A DNA stretch of 64,000 nt, from the NCBI GenBank assembly GCA_036345935.2, contig JADWOT020000004.1:252102-316101 (forward strand). The letters are read 5' to 3'. The position numbers and the translations under genes are program-made. The stretch is from Taenia hydatigena (lineage: Eukaryota; Platyhelminthes; Cestoda; Cyclophyllidea; Taeniidae). Shown here piece after piece: positions 50,061-63,289 of the stretch. The number at the start of each line of letters is the position of its first letter. Position 1 is the stretch's first letter. Below the pieces are notes generated by a model that was not told where the DNA came from, did not search any database, and saw nothing but the letters and a program-made list of their open reading frames with translations.

Positions 50061-51440
50061 TTATACCCAACTGTTAATGCATGGCAACCTCTGTGTACAC
50101 AGTTATTTGGAATTTCTTCGTCCAATAATGCAGGTTTTATGTGTCCATCTACTCTTCAAAATGATGACTGCGGTGCAGTCACTTGACGTTGGCTTCTGTT
50201 TTGCTGCCAGATCGCATTCACTTCCATTCTGCTGAAATGGTGGACCATGGAGAGCAGACAGTGCGACAGACAGGCACTTAACCAGGTGGCAAAAGCAGAC
50301 AAAACTAATGCCTACTTCGGCTTGAAAGGATTAAGTAGCAGAGGATCATCGCTAAATGCGCTCTTTCATGTAGCTAAGAGCCTCCTTAAAATATGACGAA
50401 TTACCTTGACAGGTGTTTCGTGGCCAGTAGCAATTAATAGTTAAGTGGCATCAACTGCAGACGTGATTGTGATTTTTATCAGCACAATACACCAGCAAAA
50501 TTATTTGATTTGTAGTCGTAGACAAAAGCACTAGTCCACTGCATTAAGTGTCTTTGGTTTGTCTGATGGCCTGACCTGATGGTGCTGCACAGAGATTCAG
50601 TAATTGGTAAGTTAATCGGAACTGAAGTAATGGGCAGCAGGTCTGTATGCAATGAAATTATGATTATTTTGGGCTACAATTAAATTTAGCTGCTGCGCTC
50701 TTTATTACTCGGATATTTGTAGACATTGAATTGGATATATGAATTCAAAAAATGCCCTTCCAGCCCTCCTGCGCAATACGACTCCTGCGGCCAATTTCAT
50801 GTCACAGCTTCTGACTGTGACTAGACCTAAAAACATTCTTTCCTACTCACCGACATAAACAGCCACCGTGCTAGCAACTATCGATTTAATGGCCTTTCAT
50901 GCGTTGCAACTATCCATGCTATCAAAAGGCCTTCCAATGTCGAAATCACTCCCACGTTACCTTAATGTTGACTTATTCCTTTTGGTAGGCATAACTTCTG
51001 ATACTCACGAAATAAGCCAACCAAATCTGACTAGGACGAACTCATTTTACCCGATTCGGTTTCATTATTATTGCTATGGTTTATGCCAAACACTGTGCGT
51101 GCACATGTTTATTTGATCCAAGCACCATTAAGGTATGAATTTAAGTCCAAATCCTTGAATGGACCTGTGAATTTCTGGGTGGATATGCGTCAATACGCGC
51201 ACCTTTGTACAAGCTCCAACTCTTTCTCTACAAATGGAAATAAGTTAGGGTGGATGATGTCTCCTCTGGATGGATTTGCAGGAGCGCGCCGTAGTGCTAC
51301 CACCCACCGCCACGCCTCTGCCATTGCATTGGTGAAGGTGATGTTGTGTAGGTTACAAACAGTTGCCACTGGCAAAGACTCAACTGGTTAGACATAAAAG
51401 ATCACCCACCACTCCCTCTCATCGACAACACAAACGATGC
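50061..51440. other. Non-coding stretch, nothing recognised
   Basis: No module copy or supported exon. Frames up to 106 codons (51071-51391) have no support. Confidence 0.4.
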
Positions 51441-51481
51441 ACTGCGACTTCTGGGGCGAAGCATAGCCCCACTCCTTCGAC

Positions 51482-52152
51482 ATGCAGTTTTATCAGTTAA
51501 AAGGTGCACTGCCTGTCGTGGCACTGCTGTTAGCGTCCTCTTTCAATTACAGTGCGTCCAACATCTCCTGCTGCTGGGAGACACTTTCCAGGCTTCCTCG
51601 CAGATCCCATAGTGGACGGTGCAACAAAGGATCTGTTAATATGTGTAAGAAAAAGATGCAAAGATATTGTTCCCTCTTGTCCCTATTCTTTTCAAAACGC
51701 TCTGGTCCGTGAAGTGCTCACCTACACCGTCAGCGCTTGCTTCAACGTAACTAGTTTGGCATCAATCCCTCCCAACTTACTAAGTCTGCTTCATTTTAAC
51801 CACGCAAATGGTGGATGCCAACCTCGCAACCTTAATTCCTCACGCACTCCACATCCAATGTCAAGTTTAGAGGGCAATGGGATGCTGCATTTTGGAAACA
51901 CTAATTTCCTTTCTGCTTCCTCTGACAACACATTCCACTAACCATGAATTTGCATATCTTAGGTAGTGAGGAGTGTGGTGCTTTTGTCCAATTGAAAACA
52001 GGCGTACATCCCGACACCCAACTGAACTTGTTGGCGTCTATTTTAATGAACAAATGCATTTGAATTCTCGGTTTCTCCACATCAGCTACTCGTACAAGGA
52101 TCTGATAGTCGGTGAAATCGAAAAGGCGTTAGGAAGAGCACTTCGAGCCTGA
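51482..52152 (+). pseudogene. Secreted-protein family copy, all parts present but broken
   Basis: ATG at 51482 opens a signal-peptide-like MQFYQLKGALPVVALLLASS. A one-base shift then moves to a frame reading RHFPGFLADPIVDGATKDLL, ICVRKRCKDIVPSCPYSFQN and ALVREVLTYTVSACFNVTSL. Homology to HFPDFLVDSFV...TYTVSICFNMT at 14.5 kb is clear. Several cysteines and the NVT site are kept. The donor seen as GGCGTAAGT in other copies is TTACTAAGT here and is destroyed. Exon 2 (from 51963, after ATATCTTAG) is heavily decayed; only LIVGEIEKALGRALRA near 52100-52150 is recognisable. This copy gives the longest continuous frame for the middle of the protein. Confidence 0.55.
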
Positions 52153-53290
52153 ATAACTAACCTGGACTGACACACCTCAAGGTCCCTCTGGTGCCCAACC
52201 TCATTTTTGAGCCTAATTGCCCTGTCTTCACCGCCATCGCTGTACCCCAAGTGAACCAGCTTCCACCGGCTCTTCAGTACATCACCTGGCACTAGAGGTC
52301 GGGTAGTTGTCCGACATAATGTTTTTCTTAGTGAGATGAGCTATTGATGGTGTGGTGGATGTGGCAGTGTAAGAAGGGAGGTGCTTGAACTGAGGTTTAA
52401 AGCACTGTCTTTCCAATGCATAGCTCTTCCCCCTGATTTGATTGTTTCTTTAATCTCAGAGTTTGGAAAGGACAAAGTCGCACGAATTTGTGGCATTAAA
52501 ATGACATGTGGAATAAGGAGATGAGTGATCGCTTAAATTACACTGCAATGCCACATTCGTGTCCACTCCCACATAATTATGCGTTGGAATGCGTTTTTAT
52601 CAGACGTACCGCAAAAGTGATGTAAACACCTGCTGGATTCTCATGTGTTACATTAAACTGAGCCTTCTTCCAGCAAGATTTGAAAAGAAAACTAAGTGCA
52701 CATTTGACAGTGGTGATAAACTCACATTGACTGGTGTAGACAGTTGGAGAAACTTACAGTCACGTTGATGCCACTGAAGACAGGCACGACTTACATTGCG
52801 GACAGATTTAACCCGGGATTGCTCACACGCAGTAAGAAAATGGTGGGGATGTGCTTGGTTGTGCACCGTGAGATGGAGTCTGTGGGTGTTCTGTCAACAG
52901 GAGGAGAGGTGTAGTTCACTAAAGCTACTAAAGGCAGAGTGTAGCAGTAAAACCAAGAGGAGAATTAAGCCTATGAACTGAAACATCTGGAGGTCATGGC
53001 CATATGTGGCGGTTTTGTCCAAGAATTAGGTAGAAAGTTGATTTACTTAGTGGCTCGGGCCACAAATGCTCACTGACTAGATGCGGCTTCGGCGCATTCC
53101 ATGACTACGTGCACGGAGCCTACGATTTCTAGCGGAAACACCTCGTCTCTGCTCCCTTGCCTCACACATGGTGCGACATGTTGGGCTGCCGTGATTTCCC
53201 CATCCACAACAGCACACACGATCGCTCTTCTGTAGCACCTCACTGATGCTCGCTCTCTGCAACACGCATACTCCACATGAACCAGTGGAC
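52153..53290 (+). repeat. Downstream frame remnant and blocks A, D, B, forward
   Basis: A (52265-52465), D (52560-52800) and B (52870-53290), in the same order as after the 14.5 and 16.5 kb copies. This is the third complete unit order in the window. Confidence 0.65.
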
Positions 53291-54449
53291 TAAGAGTCCT
53301 TGCACTGAGCTGAGACGGTGAGACAGCCTCTTCCTCCTTTTAATGCATATTTCACAATATGTAGGCTGCAATGGTAAGCGACTCCCCATTTTGGTGCGCA
53401 GAAATGCTAGTGGGCCGCACACTGCCTTCTAACCCACTTTAATTCGTCCAATATGCTTCCAGCCTTCCGCCACGCCTGTAAGAAGTACTATGGCAGCCCT
53501 TATCATATTTTCGTTGTTATTGTTGGGACGATATTTTTAATACCACTATGCTACCTACTTTTCCTCTACACAGTTCGCAATTATTATGGCACATAAACTG
53601 GGGCTTTGCAGGTGTTTTGCGAAACGTAATGTCTACTCACATGAGGTTATTTCATGTCTGCTCTCCTCTGCCCATGGTGTCCTCACATGGTTTAATGGTG
53701 GTCACTTGAGTGGCAGCCATTTATGTTGCATGAGTGACATTCACCCGACACTCTTCCCAATCACTCTCGCGACATGAATTTTGTCTTCCCACATGCAAAT
53801 TACGTGAATCTGCATCAGCACACGTAGATTTTGAGGTACCCAATCCTTTGCTACACACCTTATGATAAAGCGTGTTTTGTGCCATGGCTGCTGAGGCGTA
53901 GGATGCTGCTTGAGTGCAGTCGTTCTGTTAACTCTGTTTGACTCCGCTTTCCACATTTATCCATGGGAGGAAAAAAAATAAAATTCAATTATTTTATTCT
54001 TCAGGTGCCCTTAATAACTGCGGACGAGTTGCCTTGCCCCAAGATTTGGCGGAGAGCAGCAGCAGCCTTCAAAGTCGCCTGCGCATTCTCGCCCTTCGGA
54101 GCTATAACCTCACCTCTATCCCTCCTGGCCTCCTTCAAGACCTTTATGCAAATCAGTGCTCTCCTTGGGAGGTGCTCTTTATCCCATAATATCTATGCTA
54201 ATGGCCGAAGCTCGTGTTTTCTTTCAACCCGAGAGAAATTGTAGGAATCCCTTATTTACTTATTGGTTTTGTTTTCTTTACGGAAGTAAATTGTATGCTT
54301 GAATTAACTGGCTTTGTTGAGTCTATTTGCGTGTGGCTATCGGAAATGCACCCACACCCTAACTCGAGGTCGAAAATTATTTGTGCTTAGGCGTGTTCGC
54401 TTGCCCTTTTTTCATGACGAAGGACAGAGGCTGTCGGTGGCTATTCAAT
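53291..54449. other. Non-coding stretch, nothing recognised
   Basis: No module copy or supported exon seen. Confidence 0.4.
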
Positions 54450-55745
54450 TTCATTTGGACGTTTGGGGCGCATCTAGAAGGAAGACATGTCTCGTATCTC
54501 CACCTCATCTGCCGGTGCTATCGACGCTACATTGAGGGGAAGACGGCGAGGCAGATATGCTAAAGTAGTCATTTCTCCTCCAAAGTAAGGATTTTCCTTC
54601 GCCAGCAAACCAATCAGTTTTCTTTGTGTGTTTCGGTTTGTCTGATGCACTGCTTACGACACTATCGGGTGGGATTTGATGGTGGTATTGGGATCTGCGC
54701 TCGCCATGAATTTCTGTCAAGCTCTGCAGGCTGCGGCGGCAGACAAATGTGTTACTTATTTATATTAGGCCATGTGGGTGTTGCTTTGCTTTCTCCCCTC
54801 TATATGTGCATTATTGGCTGACTGAAACGCTAACCGTCAATCTCGATTCTCTTGGGTAGGTGGGTGAGTGATTGTGGCTTAGTATCGAGTAGCGAGTTCC
54901 TGTTCTTCCGTTTTCAGATCTCTTTCAGGTGTGGTGGCTGCTGAATGCCAGTGTGGAGTTCCTCACGTCGGCAACTACTGGTGGTACCGCCACTCTCCAC
55001 ATCATTACACTTTGCTCTCTCTGTTGAATTGCTATGGTTTCTCGTGCAGAGAATTCATCTTCCCCAAATCAACGAGTTGCAGACCACTTTACCTCATACT
55101 TGTACTTTCACCAGAGCACACTGTACATCTTAGTCGTTTCACTTTATGTGGGGGTCGCCCGTGGTTGGGTGAAGAGAAAGGTGTGCACGGGTAGGGTGTT
55201 TTGATGGGACAAGAAGCGAGTGTTTGCAGGTGTTGTACACTTACAGATTGCTTTGACTGTACGAGACTGCAAAGACCAGTCGGTAGGCAAATCATTTCGA
55301 AAGGGGAGAAGTGTAGACTCGTGGGGCTTCAACTGATGGGTGCATCCATTGGGTTGGAGACGTGCAGCGATTTCATGGCTACATCGATGAATTGCGAGTG
55401 GGTGGGGGAAGATGGCACCGATGTTTGCATTCGATTGAAGAGTTGACATGGAGAGGAGAGGGAGACAGGGTTAAGGATGGTGGGGGAAGTAAAACGAGAG
55501 TCGTATCGTGAGTGAATTACAAGTAGGTATTCGGTGGTGGACAATGTAAAATCGGATGCAATTTTGCTAACTGCTAGTCAGCCGGAGGAAAGGAAGGCAA
55601 CACTCAGTAGTCGAAAAGGGTTCGGTTTATTAAAGGGGATCCAAGAAAGTCCGCAAGGAAGTCTTCAATGACAAGTTGGGTCAGAGCTTCGCGAAGTACA
55701 TCACCGGGAGTGACATTAAGGGGTGCTAGGCCATGGGGAGGACTT
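54450..55745 (+). repeat. Duplication R4, copy 2, ending in block C
   Basis: Direct partner of 22010-23065. It carries an extra segment (about 55266-55445), and its block C (55525-55745) is longer, matching 14080-14320 as well. Block C here joins a frame running to 56037 (...GGRVVKAPLLLTHSDKEMV...) that I cannot assign. Confidence 0.7.
55266..55445 (+). other. Copy-specific segment inside R4
   Basis: About 180 bp absent from the partner, where TACGAGAACATGGAG is continuous at 22864. The flanking bases rejoin cleanly, which suggests an insertion or a precise deletion. No repeat ends are obvious. Confidence 0.5.
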
Positions 55746-58700
55746 CCGCGATCCGTTGCTATTATGGACAGTTACCTGCCTAGGTGGTCGCGTAGTCAAA
55801 GCTCCTTTGCTTCTGACACATTCAGACAAGGAAATGGTATGCCGCCTCTCACACCACCCCGAGGTCACAATCACAGTCGCAGCTCATGAAGCAACGGTGG
55901 GGAACGATGTCTTCCCAGTGCAGTTTGAGTGCGATATTTGTGGTCTTAAAGTAGAAGTGCAGTCTGCCACTGATCAGAATTACTTGGCTCACTTAAATTT
56001 AGCTGGGATGGTAGGCAATGCATTTAACTCTTGGTAGAGGCTTCTGATGAATGACGGAGTAATGCTGCTACAAGAACGCATCGCTCTCATGGGTGGAGTG
56101 CCTTGAGCAACTGAATTGCGCAAGGCTCCTCATGAAGCATTGCAGCTGTTCAAATGGAGTTAACAGGAGGACACACGCCAGGAGCCCTCGATGTCTTGCT
56201 GAACACAAGACCAAGTTATGGCCATTTTGTTGTCACCGGTAAGATAATTGCTTTTGCTTAATTCCACGCACCAAGCTGCCGGGATGGATTTTAGGAAAGT
56301 TGGCACTAAATTAGACTCCTCTCTTTTTTCCTCAATAGAACCAACCAGCAATCAGGGGGCAGACTTTGAAGAGGCAAATTCACAAGTGCAACATGCATTA
56401 AAAGTGACGCACTTCCTTTTCGCATTGTGAAGCTAGGGGTGGCGAATGTGCATGTGTGTTTGTCTGGTGCTGAATGGTTTCTGTTGAGCGCATTGATGGC
56501 AACTGGTACGTGCCTTCCCAAAGCCACGAATGAGGACAGATGCCTAGTCGCTCTGTCACATCGGGACATTTGCATTGCATACATCAGACTAAGTTGTTCT
56601 CGATGCTAGGCGAGACGCGTTCAACGGACACGCTTCTTGCTGCGGTACTGCTGTCATCGTACTATTAGGAAGAAGGGTACTCCCTGAACCAGCATGAACT
56701 TCATTATTTTGCCACCTGTTCTCACTCTACTCGTTGCGAGAGAATGAGGGCGACTCTACTCTGTCTGGAAGCCATCTGCATTGCCTACCTAGTCACGAAA
56801 CACGAGATGCTTGCACACCTGCTTTTCTCCCACCTCTTAAACTAATTTGTCATGCAGCTACATGTGGCGACCGCAGTGGTGCGTGATACAATTGTGATTT
56901 CAGGTGTTCGCCTCAAGTTTAATCAGTTGACCCATTCGTCGTTTGCTCGTAAAAAGAGCACCAAAGAACAAATGAAACTGTCTCAATTATTTAGTCTGAC
57001 GGAAATCGGTCAACTAGGCTGTGGGTAATACGCATGAATGGTAGCCGATGGTACTGGATGTTAGTAGAGGCTTCCACAACAGTGTATTGCTCCTTTGAAC
57101 TGCCGGATTTCGGTCAGCTGCAAGAGTTAAGCTGAATCGTTCGAGGCTTCTCGTGAACCACCCAAGTCCCTTAAGACGAGCTAGCAAGAAGGCACACGTT
57201 TGACCTGTTGCAGACTTGACTGCCTACAAAGTCAAATCACAACACTTCATTAACTAAGAGGCGCGAATCCGCTATCACTGCGATTCGCTTTGGTTGTTCC
57301 ATTTTCGTGTGAGCGACGATTGTTTCTACTTCCATCCCACTTACCGAGTTGCCAAAGTTGGTTATGGACAAGTAGACACCAAATTCGATTCCTCATCTCT
57401 ATTAGGTCCAGCTATCTAGTAGTCAGCAATTGTAACTTTCCAGAGGTAAGCTTACGAGCATAGGAAAAATTGAAAGTGACACATCTCCTCACCTTCACAG
57501 CTTAAGCGTTTCTTGAGGATTTGCGGGTAGGACACAGAAAGCTGGTAAAACTAGTACTAAATTACAAAGCAAACATCAGGCAATTCGACAAAATGAGCAG
57601 TCCATGCACTTTCACCATTAAAGGAACAAGTATTGTGCGGTTGAGGAGAGTTGGGGACCGCACATCACTCACGGCAATGTGCGGAGCCAGAAAGGCGAGT
57701 GGGCCTGCGCGCTGGTGAAATCTTGAAGTCTATTGCCAGTGTGTGCATCGCACACCAGCTCCGTGTGGCGTCATTTGTTGTTATTTTAGAGCAACTCTCA
57801 GAACGTGGATAGCAAAAAGACGGGGTATGCTGATCCTACACATGCTTTGTTTGTGTATCTACGCTTCTTCGAGACGTGATTTTTCTCAATACCTCCCACT
57901 TCCCACTCGTCTATTGACTTAACATCAATGGCTTGTTAGCAGTTGGAGACATACTTGAAGAACCCGACAAGTGCCTATGTCAGAAAATATTAGCTGGAGT
58001 GGTTGCATTCGGCTTTAGTGGAGAAACTGTTGAAAATATGAAGCGCTGAAGCATTGCAGTAACCAGACTTGCAGACTCTGCCTGTTCTGCTTTCACTGCT
58101 ATTAAGCATTGGCTGACGGAATGTTCCAAAAACGCAATTTGATTGATGCGTGGAGCATGAACTACTCTAAGCCTTGTTCTACCAGTTCTTTACATGATAC
58201 TCCGAATGTAAGCAACAGAGGGCGTTTTTGTAATTGCATTCACCCATAGTGGGTTGTAGGGCTCTATTTTACAAAAGTAGAGCCTTATCACAACTAACAG
58301 AACCGCGTCAAGCGTCAGATGCGTCACGAAACAAATGTTCCTGGCGTGGACAAGAAACACCTGAGACTGCGACGGAAGATGAAATGCAGATCGCTCGTGT
58401 CCTGTTGATATTATTTGTAGCTACATACTACGTGGGATGCCTGATCCTGAGGGAAGGGAAGCGGAGTCTTCATTTAGGCGTCACAAGGTGTGGTTGTTGA
58501 GTTCCCTTTGCCATACTGTGCTGGTGCTAGCACTCCTCTATGAGCAGTCAGGCACACCCCTCAAGGCAAGAGAGGAAGTGGGGTGAATATTTAGCCTTGC
58601 AGTTCTTCTCGGGCAAGATTAGGCTTAACATACTTTGATGTAATACTTGTGGTTGGCAAAGGCAGCAACTGCCTCTTCGTGGGTTCGCTGGATTCGTCAG

Positions 58701-59722
58701 ACACAGACGAATCCTCTGCAACAGAATCACGTCATTTTCACTACGGCGACCAGTGAGCCAGCCACATGACACGTTTGACACTTTGGTGGCTTAATGACGC
58801 TAATCGGACAGCGAATTCGTCTGCGCAACGTCTTTCTGTGCCTGCTCGTCGTTCATTCTGCTTAACAAACAAATGCACTTGCTCGTTGTCTAGCATGGGT
58901 AGAAAGGTGTGCGTGATGCTCGTGACTAGGGCAGTTAGATTGTGGTCCTTTGCTTATTCTCGAGCTTCAACAAATATACTAGAATGCGTGTGAATTTCTC
59001 GCTACTCTTTTCCTTCTACGCGTTCATTACCTTAAAACGAGTGAGAGGAGAGCAGGTAGCGAGCATTCCTCTTTGGTGGTGATGTAATGAAGGAGGCAGG
59101 GTGTCTTCTTCTCCCCCGAAGGCGGATGACAACGGCACTCTAGGGAGAAGCGTGTTCGCCAAACGCTTTCTGCATAACAATGAGCAATACTTAGTCGGAG
59201 CATGCAAATAAGAAACGTGCCGGCATAATGGAACGCCTGGAGAACCGTTTTCATTGATGAATGATGCGGTGGTTAATCCTCACCACCCCATTTCCTTCAT
59301 ATGACCACTAACGAAGTAGATGGGCACCGATCTGCATTTATTCTACTCGTCACAACGGAGCGATGTTCAAGTGGGTAAAGATGAACTCCAAACCAACCAC
59401 ACACCTCCGCAGATATGTTGGTACACCGCAGCTGGCATTGCAGTTAGAAAGTGCACATGAAGGAGTAGCCTCACTCTGCCGTTCACAAGTAGACAAAGTG
59501 GGTGCTATCACCATCGTGTGCTCCTGTCAAAGGAAATGGGTAGATAGCACCCATTCCAAATTATTTCTGCCCACAAAGTAAGGGAAGTGTGAAGATGAGA
59601 TGCGATAAACAGTGCTGAATCTCGGTAGTGAAAGCCATTTGCTGTAAAAGGCAGCAAACAAATATTCTTCTTCAAAGATATACCATAAACTGGTCTGACA
59701 ATGACTGAATAACGCAAGCATC
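55746..59722. other. Non-coding stretch, no supported gene
   Basis: About 4 kb without module copies. A possible small exon at 56154-56240 reads MELTGGHTPGALDVLLNTRP then SYGHFVVTG up to ACCG|GTAAGA. A membrane-like stretch (RVLLILFVATYYVGCLIL) is at about 58390-58445. Neither can be placed in a family. Confidence 0.4.
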
Positions 59723-61580
59723 CTTAATCAGATGCATGAGATATTATTCGTGAACACTCACTTGGAGTCAATAAATACTCATTACCTAGGCTACGAGTTC
59801 AATCATGCGCCTCTGAAAGGGTGCGACCATGGAGTAGGAGTTGATGCCTTCAAGACGCCTGCTGACTGGAACGACTCTGATGATATTCGTTGAGTGTCCT
59901 TTGGCGATGGATGGAACTCCTACAAGTGAGTCATCAGTTGTGAGCGGCGGAGAGGGGCTTGCACAGCAGAGATTGATAGAAGAAGCAGTTGAAATACTGT
60001 CGGTGACATAGAAGTCTGTCGTGTCAGAGGCGTTGATCATGACTGTGCTCGAGCAAGCAAAGGCTTCACAGGAATGATATGCAATGCCACCGATAATGAT
60101 TGATCACAGGTAACTCCTTTGGATGAGCTCTATGTTAGTATAGAGGCACTTGGCGTGACCAAACTCGGTCGGGCCCATTACTGCCCCTAACAACAAAGTA
60201 ATTCTACTGGCAATACCATCCGCAGAAGTTGACGACCTCTGGCGATGTTTGCGTAGAAAGCGTTGAAGGAGAGAATGTAAAGTTAAGAATATGACAGGGC
60301 AATCTGAAGACTTGTGATAGCCTCGGTTCTCTGCAACGCGTGAACTGAACCCCAAAGCGCATGTATTTTACATTAAAGGCTAAAACATGTGCAGCCATAG
60401 ACGAAATTACATTGAAACTGAACTCCCAAAATAAAACATGTGGTTTGCCACACCCTGATATTCCAGGTGAAAGGATATGCATAGCACAAACGATGAGCAT
60501 TGCTTAATTCGAGAGAGTAAGTTTTATCCAATAACACAACGTGAATACCTAAAATGGACTATTTGAATGTTCAATGATGGATGGCATAAAAGCACTGTTA
60601 GATCTATGGTAGGGCCCGGAAATAATCTGTCAACAGTGCGGGGTGTTTGGTTCACCGAACGCACGGTGGATACTAGCAGAAGACCTTCAAACGGGAAGGA
60701 CTGCATGACGAAGAGGCAGAATTCTGCTTTGTTTCCTCAGATGTCGCTGTAACTGACTGGTGAGTGGTGTTAATGCCCAGCTATTTGGGTCTTGGCTGAT
60801 GGCAATACCTCACAATTCCTACCACATCCACACAAATGGAATGACGTAGGCACAGCTGCATCCAACTGTAGATAACTGGCGTTAATGGCAACAGATCGTG
60901 GGAGTCCTTCTAACGACTAAGCATTCCTTACTGCCACCCTCAGTGATGTGCTTCGCGAGACTCTGACCCAACCTGTCGTTGAAGACTTCCTGGTGAACTT
61001 TCTTAAATCCCCTCTAATATAGCAAACCGTATTTGAATACTGAGCGTTGCCTTCCTTCTCCTCCAGATGACTAGCAGTTAGCAACACCGCGTCCGACTCA
61101 CAGTGCCCATCACCAACCACCTACTAGCACCGCATCCACAACACATCTCTCTACTTCCCCAACCCACCCACTCCTATGCTAACATAGAGATCATCCAAAG
61201 GACTCAGTGGTATTGCATACCATTCTGTGAAGCCCTTATATGCCCGAGCAGAGTCATGACCAGCACCTCTGACACAAGAGGTCTTCATGTCGACGATAGT
61301 GTTTCGACTGCCTCTTCTATCAATCTCCGCTGTAGAAGCTCCCCTCCGCAGCTTACAACTGATGGCTCACTTCTTGGCGTCCCATCCATTGCCCAAAGTC
61401 ACTCAACGAGTACCACGGAAGTGGTTCCATTCGGTTGTCTCGAAGGCATCTGCTCCTACTCCATGAGCACGTTCTTGCAGGGCTGCACGATTGGGCTTTT
61501 AGTCTGAATAATGAGCATTACCCAACTCCGTGTCAGTGTTCACGAATGATGACTCGTGCATCTGACTAAGACTGCTTTAG
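59723..61580. mobile_element. Inverted-arm element, copy 2
   Basis: Direct copy of 6541-8387: left arm about 59723-60145, right arm about 61172-61580, block C inside at 60917-61120 (minus). It is nearly identical to copy 1 from 59923 onwards, but the outer 200 bp of its left arm is clearly diverged. No transposase. Confidence 0.5.
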
Positions 61581-61852
61581 CTATGCAGTCATAGTCAAAT
61601 AAGTTTGGGTATTTCGTTGGAAGAAGAGGTCTTTTTATAGCATGCTTTTTAAAAATTTTTGACTACAACAATCACCGTGTTTCTGAACTAGTTAGCTGAA
61701 AAGGGAGAGGGACTACTGGCATGATTCGAAGGCCAGTTCACTCGGCTAGGGCAATGTGACCACTCTAAGTGACCGTAACAGAAAGCGGCAGTCAAACGAA
61801 CAAGGCATCACACATTTGACGAGGGGCCAAGACTATGCTAACACTTTGCAAG
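59923..61852 (+). repeat. Near-identical 1.93 kb block, copy 2
   Basis: Partner of 6733-8660. Differences I can see: A/G at about 60760, a CA insertion near 60810, and four clustered substitutions at about 61237-61250. Confidence 0.85.
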
Positions 61853-62660
61853 TTGACGTCTACAGTGGGTCTGTTACTTGCATTCATGATTGTCTGCTGT
61901 CAATGCTCCAATCATGTGAGGTAGATTGAGAAGCACTCCCAGGCGGAATGTGTGCAATTTCGAATCTAGTCGATGCTAGGATCTCTCCTTACTTCCAATG
62001 CCTATTAGCCATGCACAAGTGGGTCATGTGAAGTTCAAACCTTCGAGGTGGTAATGAGGGCCGACAAGTTGTCTCCTAGATCACTCTCTCACTAAAGAGC
62101 GCATTGGCAACTCCTCCTATTGCAATCGCCTACGGCACACTTCTACTTAAGATCGCAAAGTAGGAAAGTTGGGTGTTCATATGCCTACTAGTACGTTTGC
62201 GTTTGTTGGGATGAGGTGGATGGTGAAATGCTGAGTGCCCCGATGTGGTGTGGGACACATCCATGCAGTAGGGGTGGAGAGTTTGTAAATTAACGGCGCC
62301 ATTGATGTGCTAGTATGGAGCTGGTTGAGCAGACAATGCGTAATTAGTTGGGAATGCTTTCTCGTGCACGCCCACATGCGTGAGCTCCTCAGCATCCACA
62401 GTTTGTTCTTCAGCGTGGGGTGTTGGATGATCACAAGGCATAATTCTTTAGTTGCACTCGGCTTCTAACAACGGTGATCTACGCACCTACTCATGTCGAT
62501 GAAACGCCTTTGGTCTCCATTCCGAAGTCCACTGATAAGCACCATCAGGTCGTTCATACATTCGTGCCTTTTGCTCTTACAATCAACGTGACCTCAAATT
62601 TCCCTACTTGTCTCCGTTCGCCAAAGTGCATTCTGGACTCGATTGTCCAACGGATAAGCT
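61853..62660 (+). repeat. Diverged continuation of the 6.5-9.4 kb duplication, with block F
   Basis: Aligns with 8661-9440 at clearly lower identity than the preceding block. It includes block F (about 62030-62530). It stops at about 62660 and jumps to sequence homologous to 11182, skipping about 1.75 kb of the first copy. Confidence 0.7.
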
Positions 62661-62671
62661 ACGACAGGGAA

Positions 62672-62935
62672 TTGTCACAAGGTGGCAAGATGCTGGTGTC
62701 GGTATGGGTGGGGCAATAGCGGCACTCCTCCACGTGAGAGGAGAAGGAGTGTAGGCGAGAGGTCACCACTCATGGGTGTGGTCTGAGTGCACTCACTTAT
62801 GAGCAACCCTCTTAACAACTTCTTGGACTAAACAGCCGCCTATTGTTTTGACCCTTCAGATGTTTCACTTCAAAGGCTCAATTATCCACGCGGTGGCTCT
62901 GCTGCACTCTCTTTGTAGTAATTAAAGTGAGCTCC

Positions 62936-62937
<2 letters not shown>
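62672..62937 (-). repeat. Block B fragment, identical to 11182-11405 over 224 bp
   Basis: 62672-62895 matches 11182-11405 without a difference that I could find. The next 42 bp is diverged and runs into a C tract. Confidence 0.85.

Positions 62938-62966
<29 letters not shown>
62938..62966 (+). repeat. 29-base C homopolymer
   Basis: Uninterrupted run of C. The paralogous position near 11437-11443 reads CCCTCC. It may be a real G/C tract expansion, with G-quadruplex potential on the minus strand, or an assembly or sequencing artefact. Confidence 0.9.
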
Positions 62967-63289
62967 TTTATGCTGGCAGAACACCATAAGACTCCAGAGA
63001 GGTTTTTTACTTAAACTTATTTTTAGCTGTCACAATTCTTTTAATATTTTTAACTTTTATTGAGGCTTTCATTGCTTTCAAGTCGGTGCATATTACCGCC
63101 ACATTTTGACTGAATATGATTTTAGTTAGAAGTCAAAACTCTAGGTAGAGTTTGTTGGTTTAACATAAAACAGCTATGCATTTAGCACTTGATGCGGCCT
63201 TACTCGTCGAGCATTTTGCCTCTGCAATGCCATTCGCTCTTCGCCTTTATTTGGCAGTTTATGCTTTCGCCTACAACTGCGTAGGTTAA
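62967..63289 (+). repeat. Diverged copy of 11445-11740
   Basis: Continues the alignment with the 11 kb region. Its end (63240-63280) is also the left half of a perfect inverted repeat with the last 41 bases of the window. Confidence 0.7.

Noticed and set aside
55781..55870. GGTCGCGTAGTCAAAGCTCC resembling a tRNA-derived SINE head, with a weak match at 27425-27500 (minus)
   Set aside because: No B-box (GGTTCRANTCC-like) follows, no acceptor stem can be folded, and only two weak copies are visible.
58375..58500. Membrane-like segment RVLLILFVATYYVGCLILRE
   Set aside because: A single hydrophobic stretch without family signature, paralog or splice context; such stretches are common by chance.
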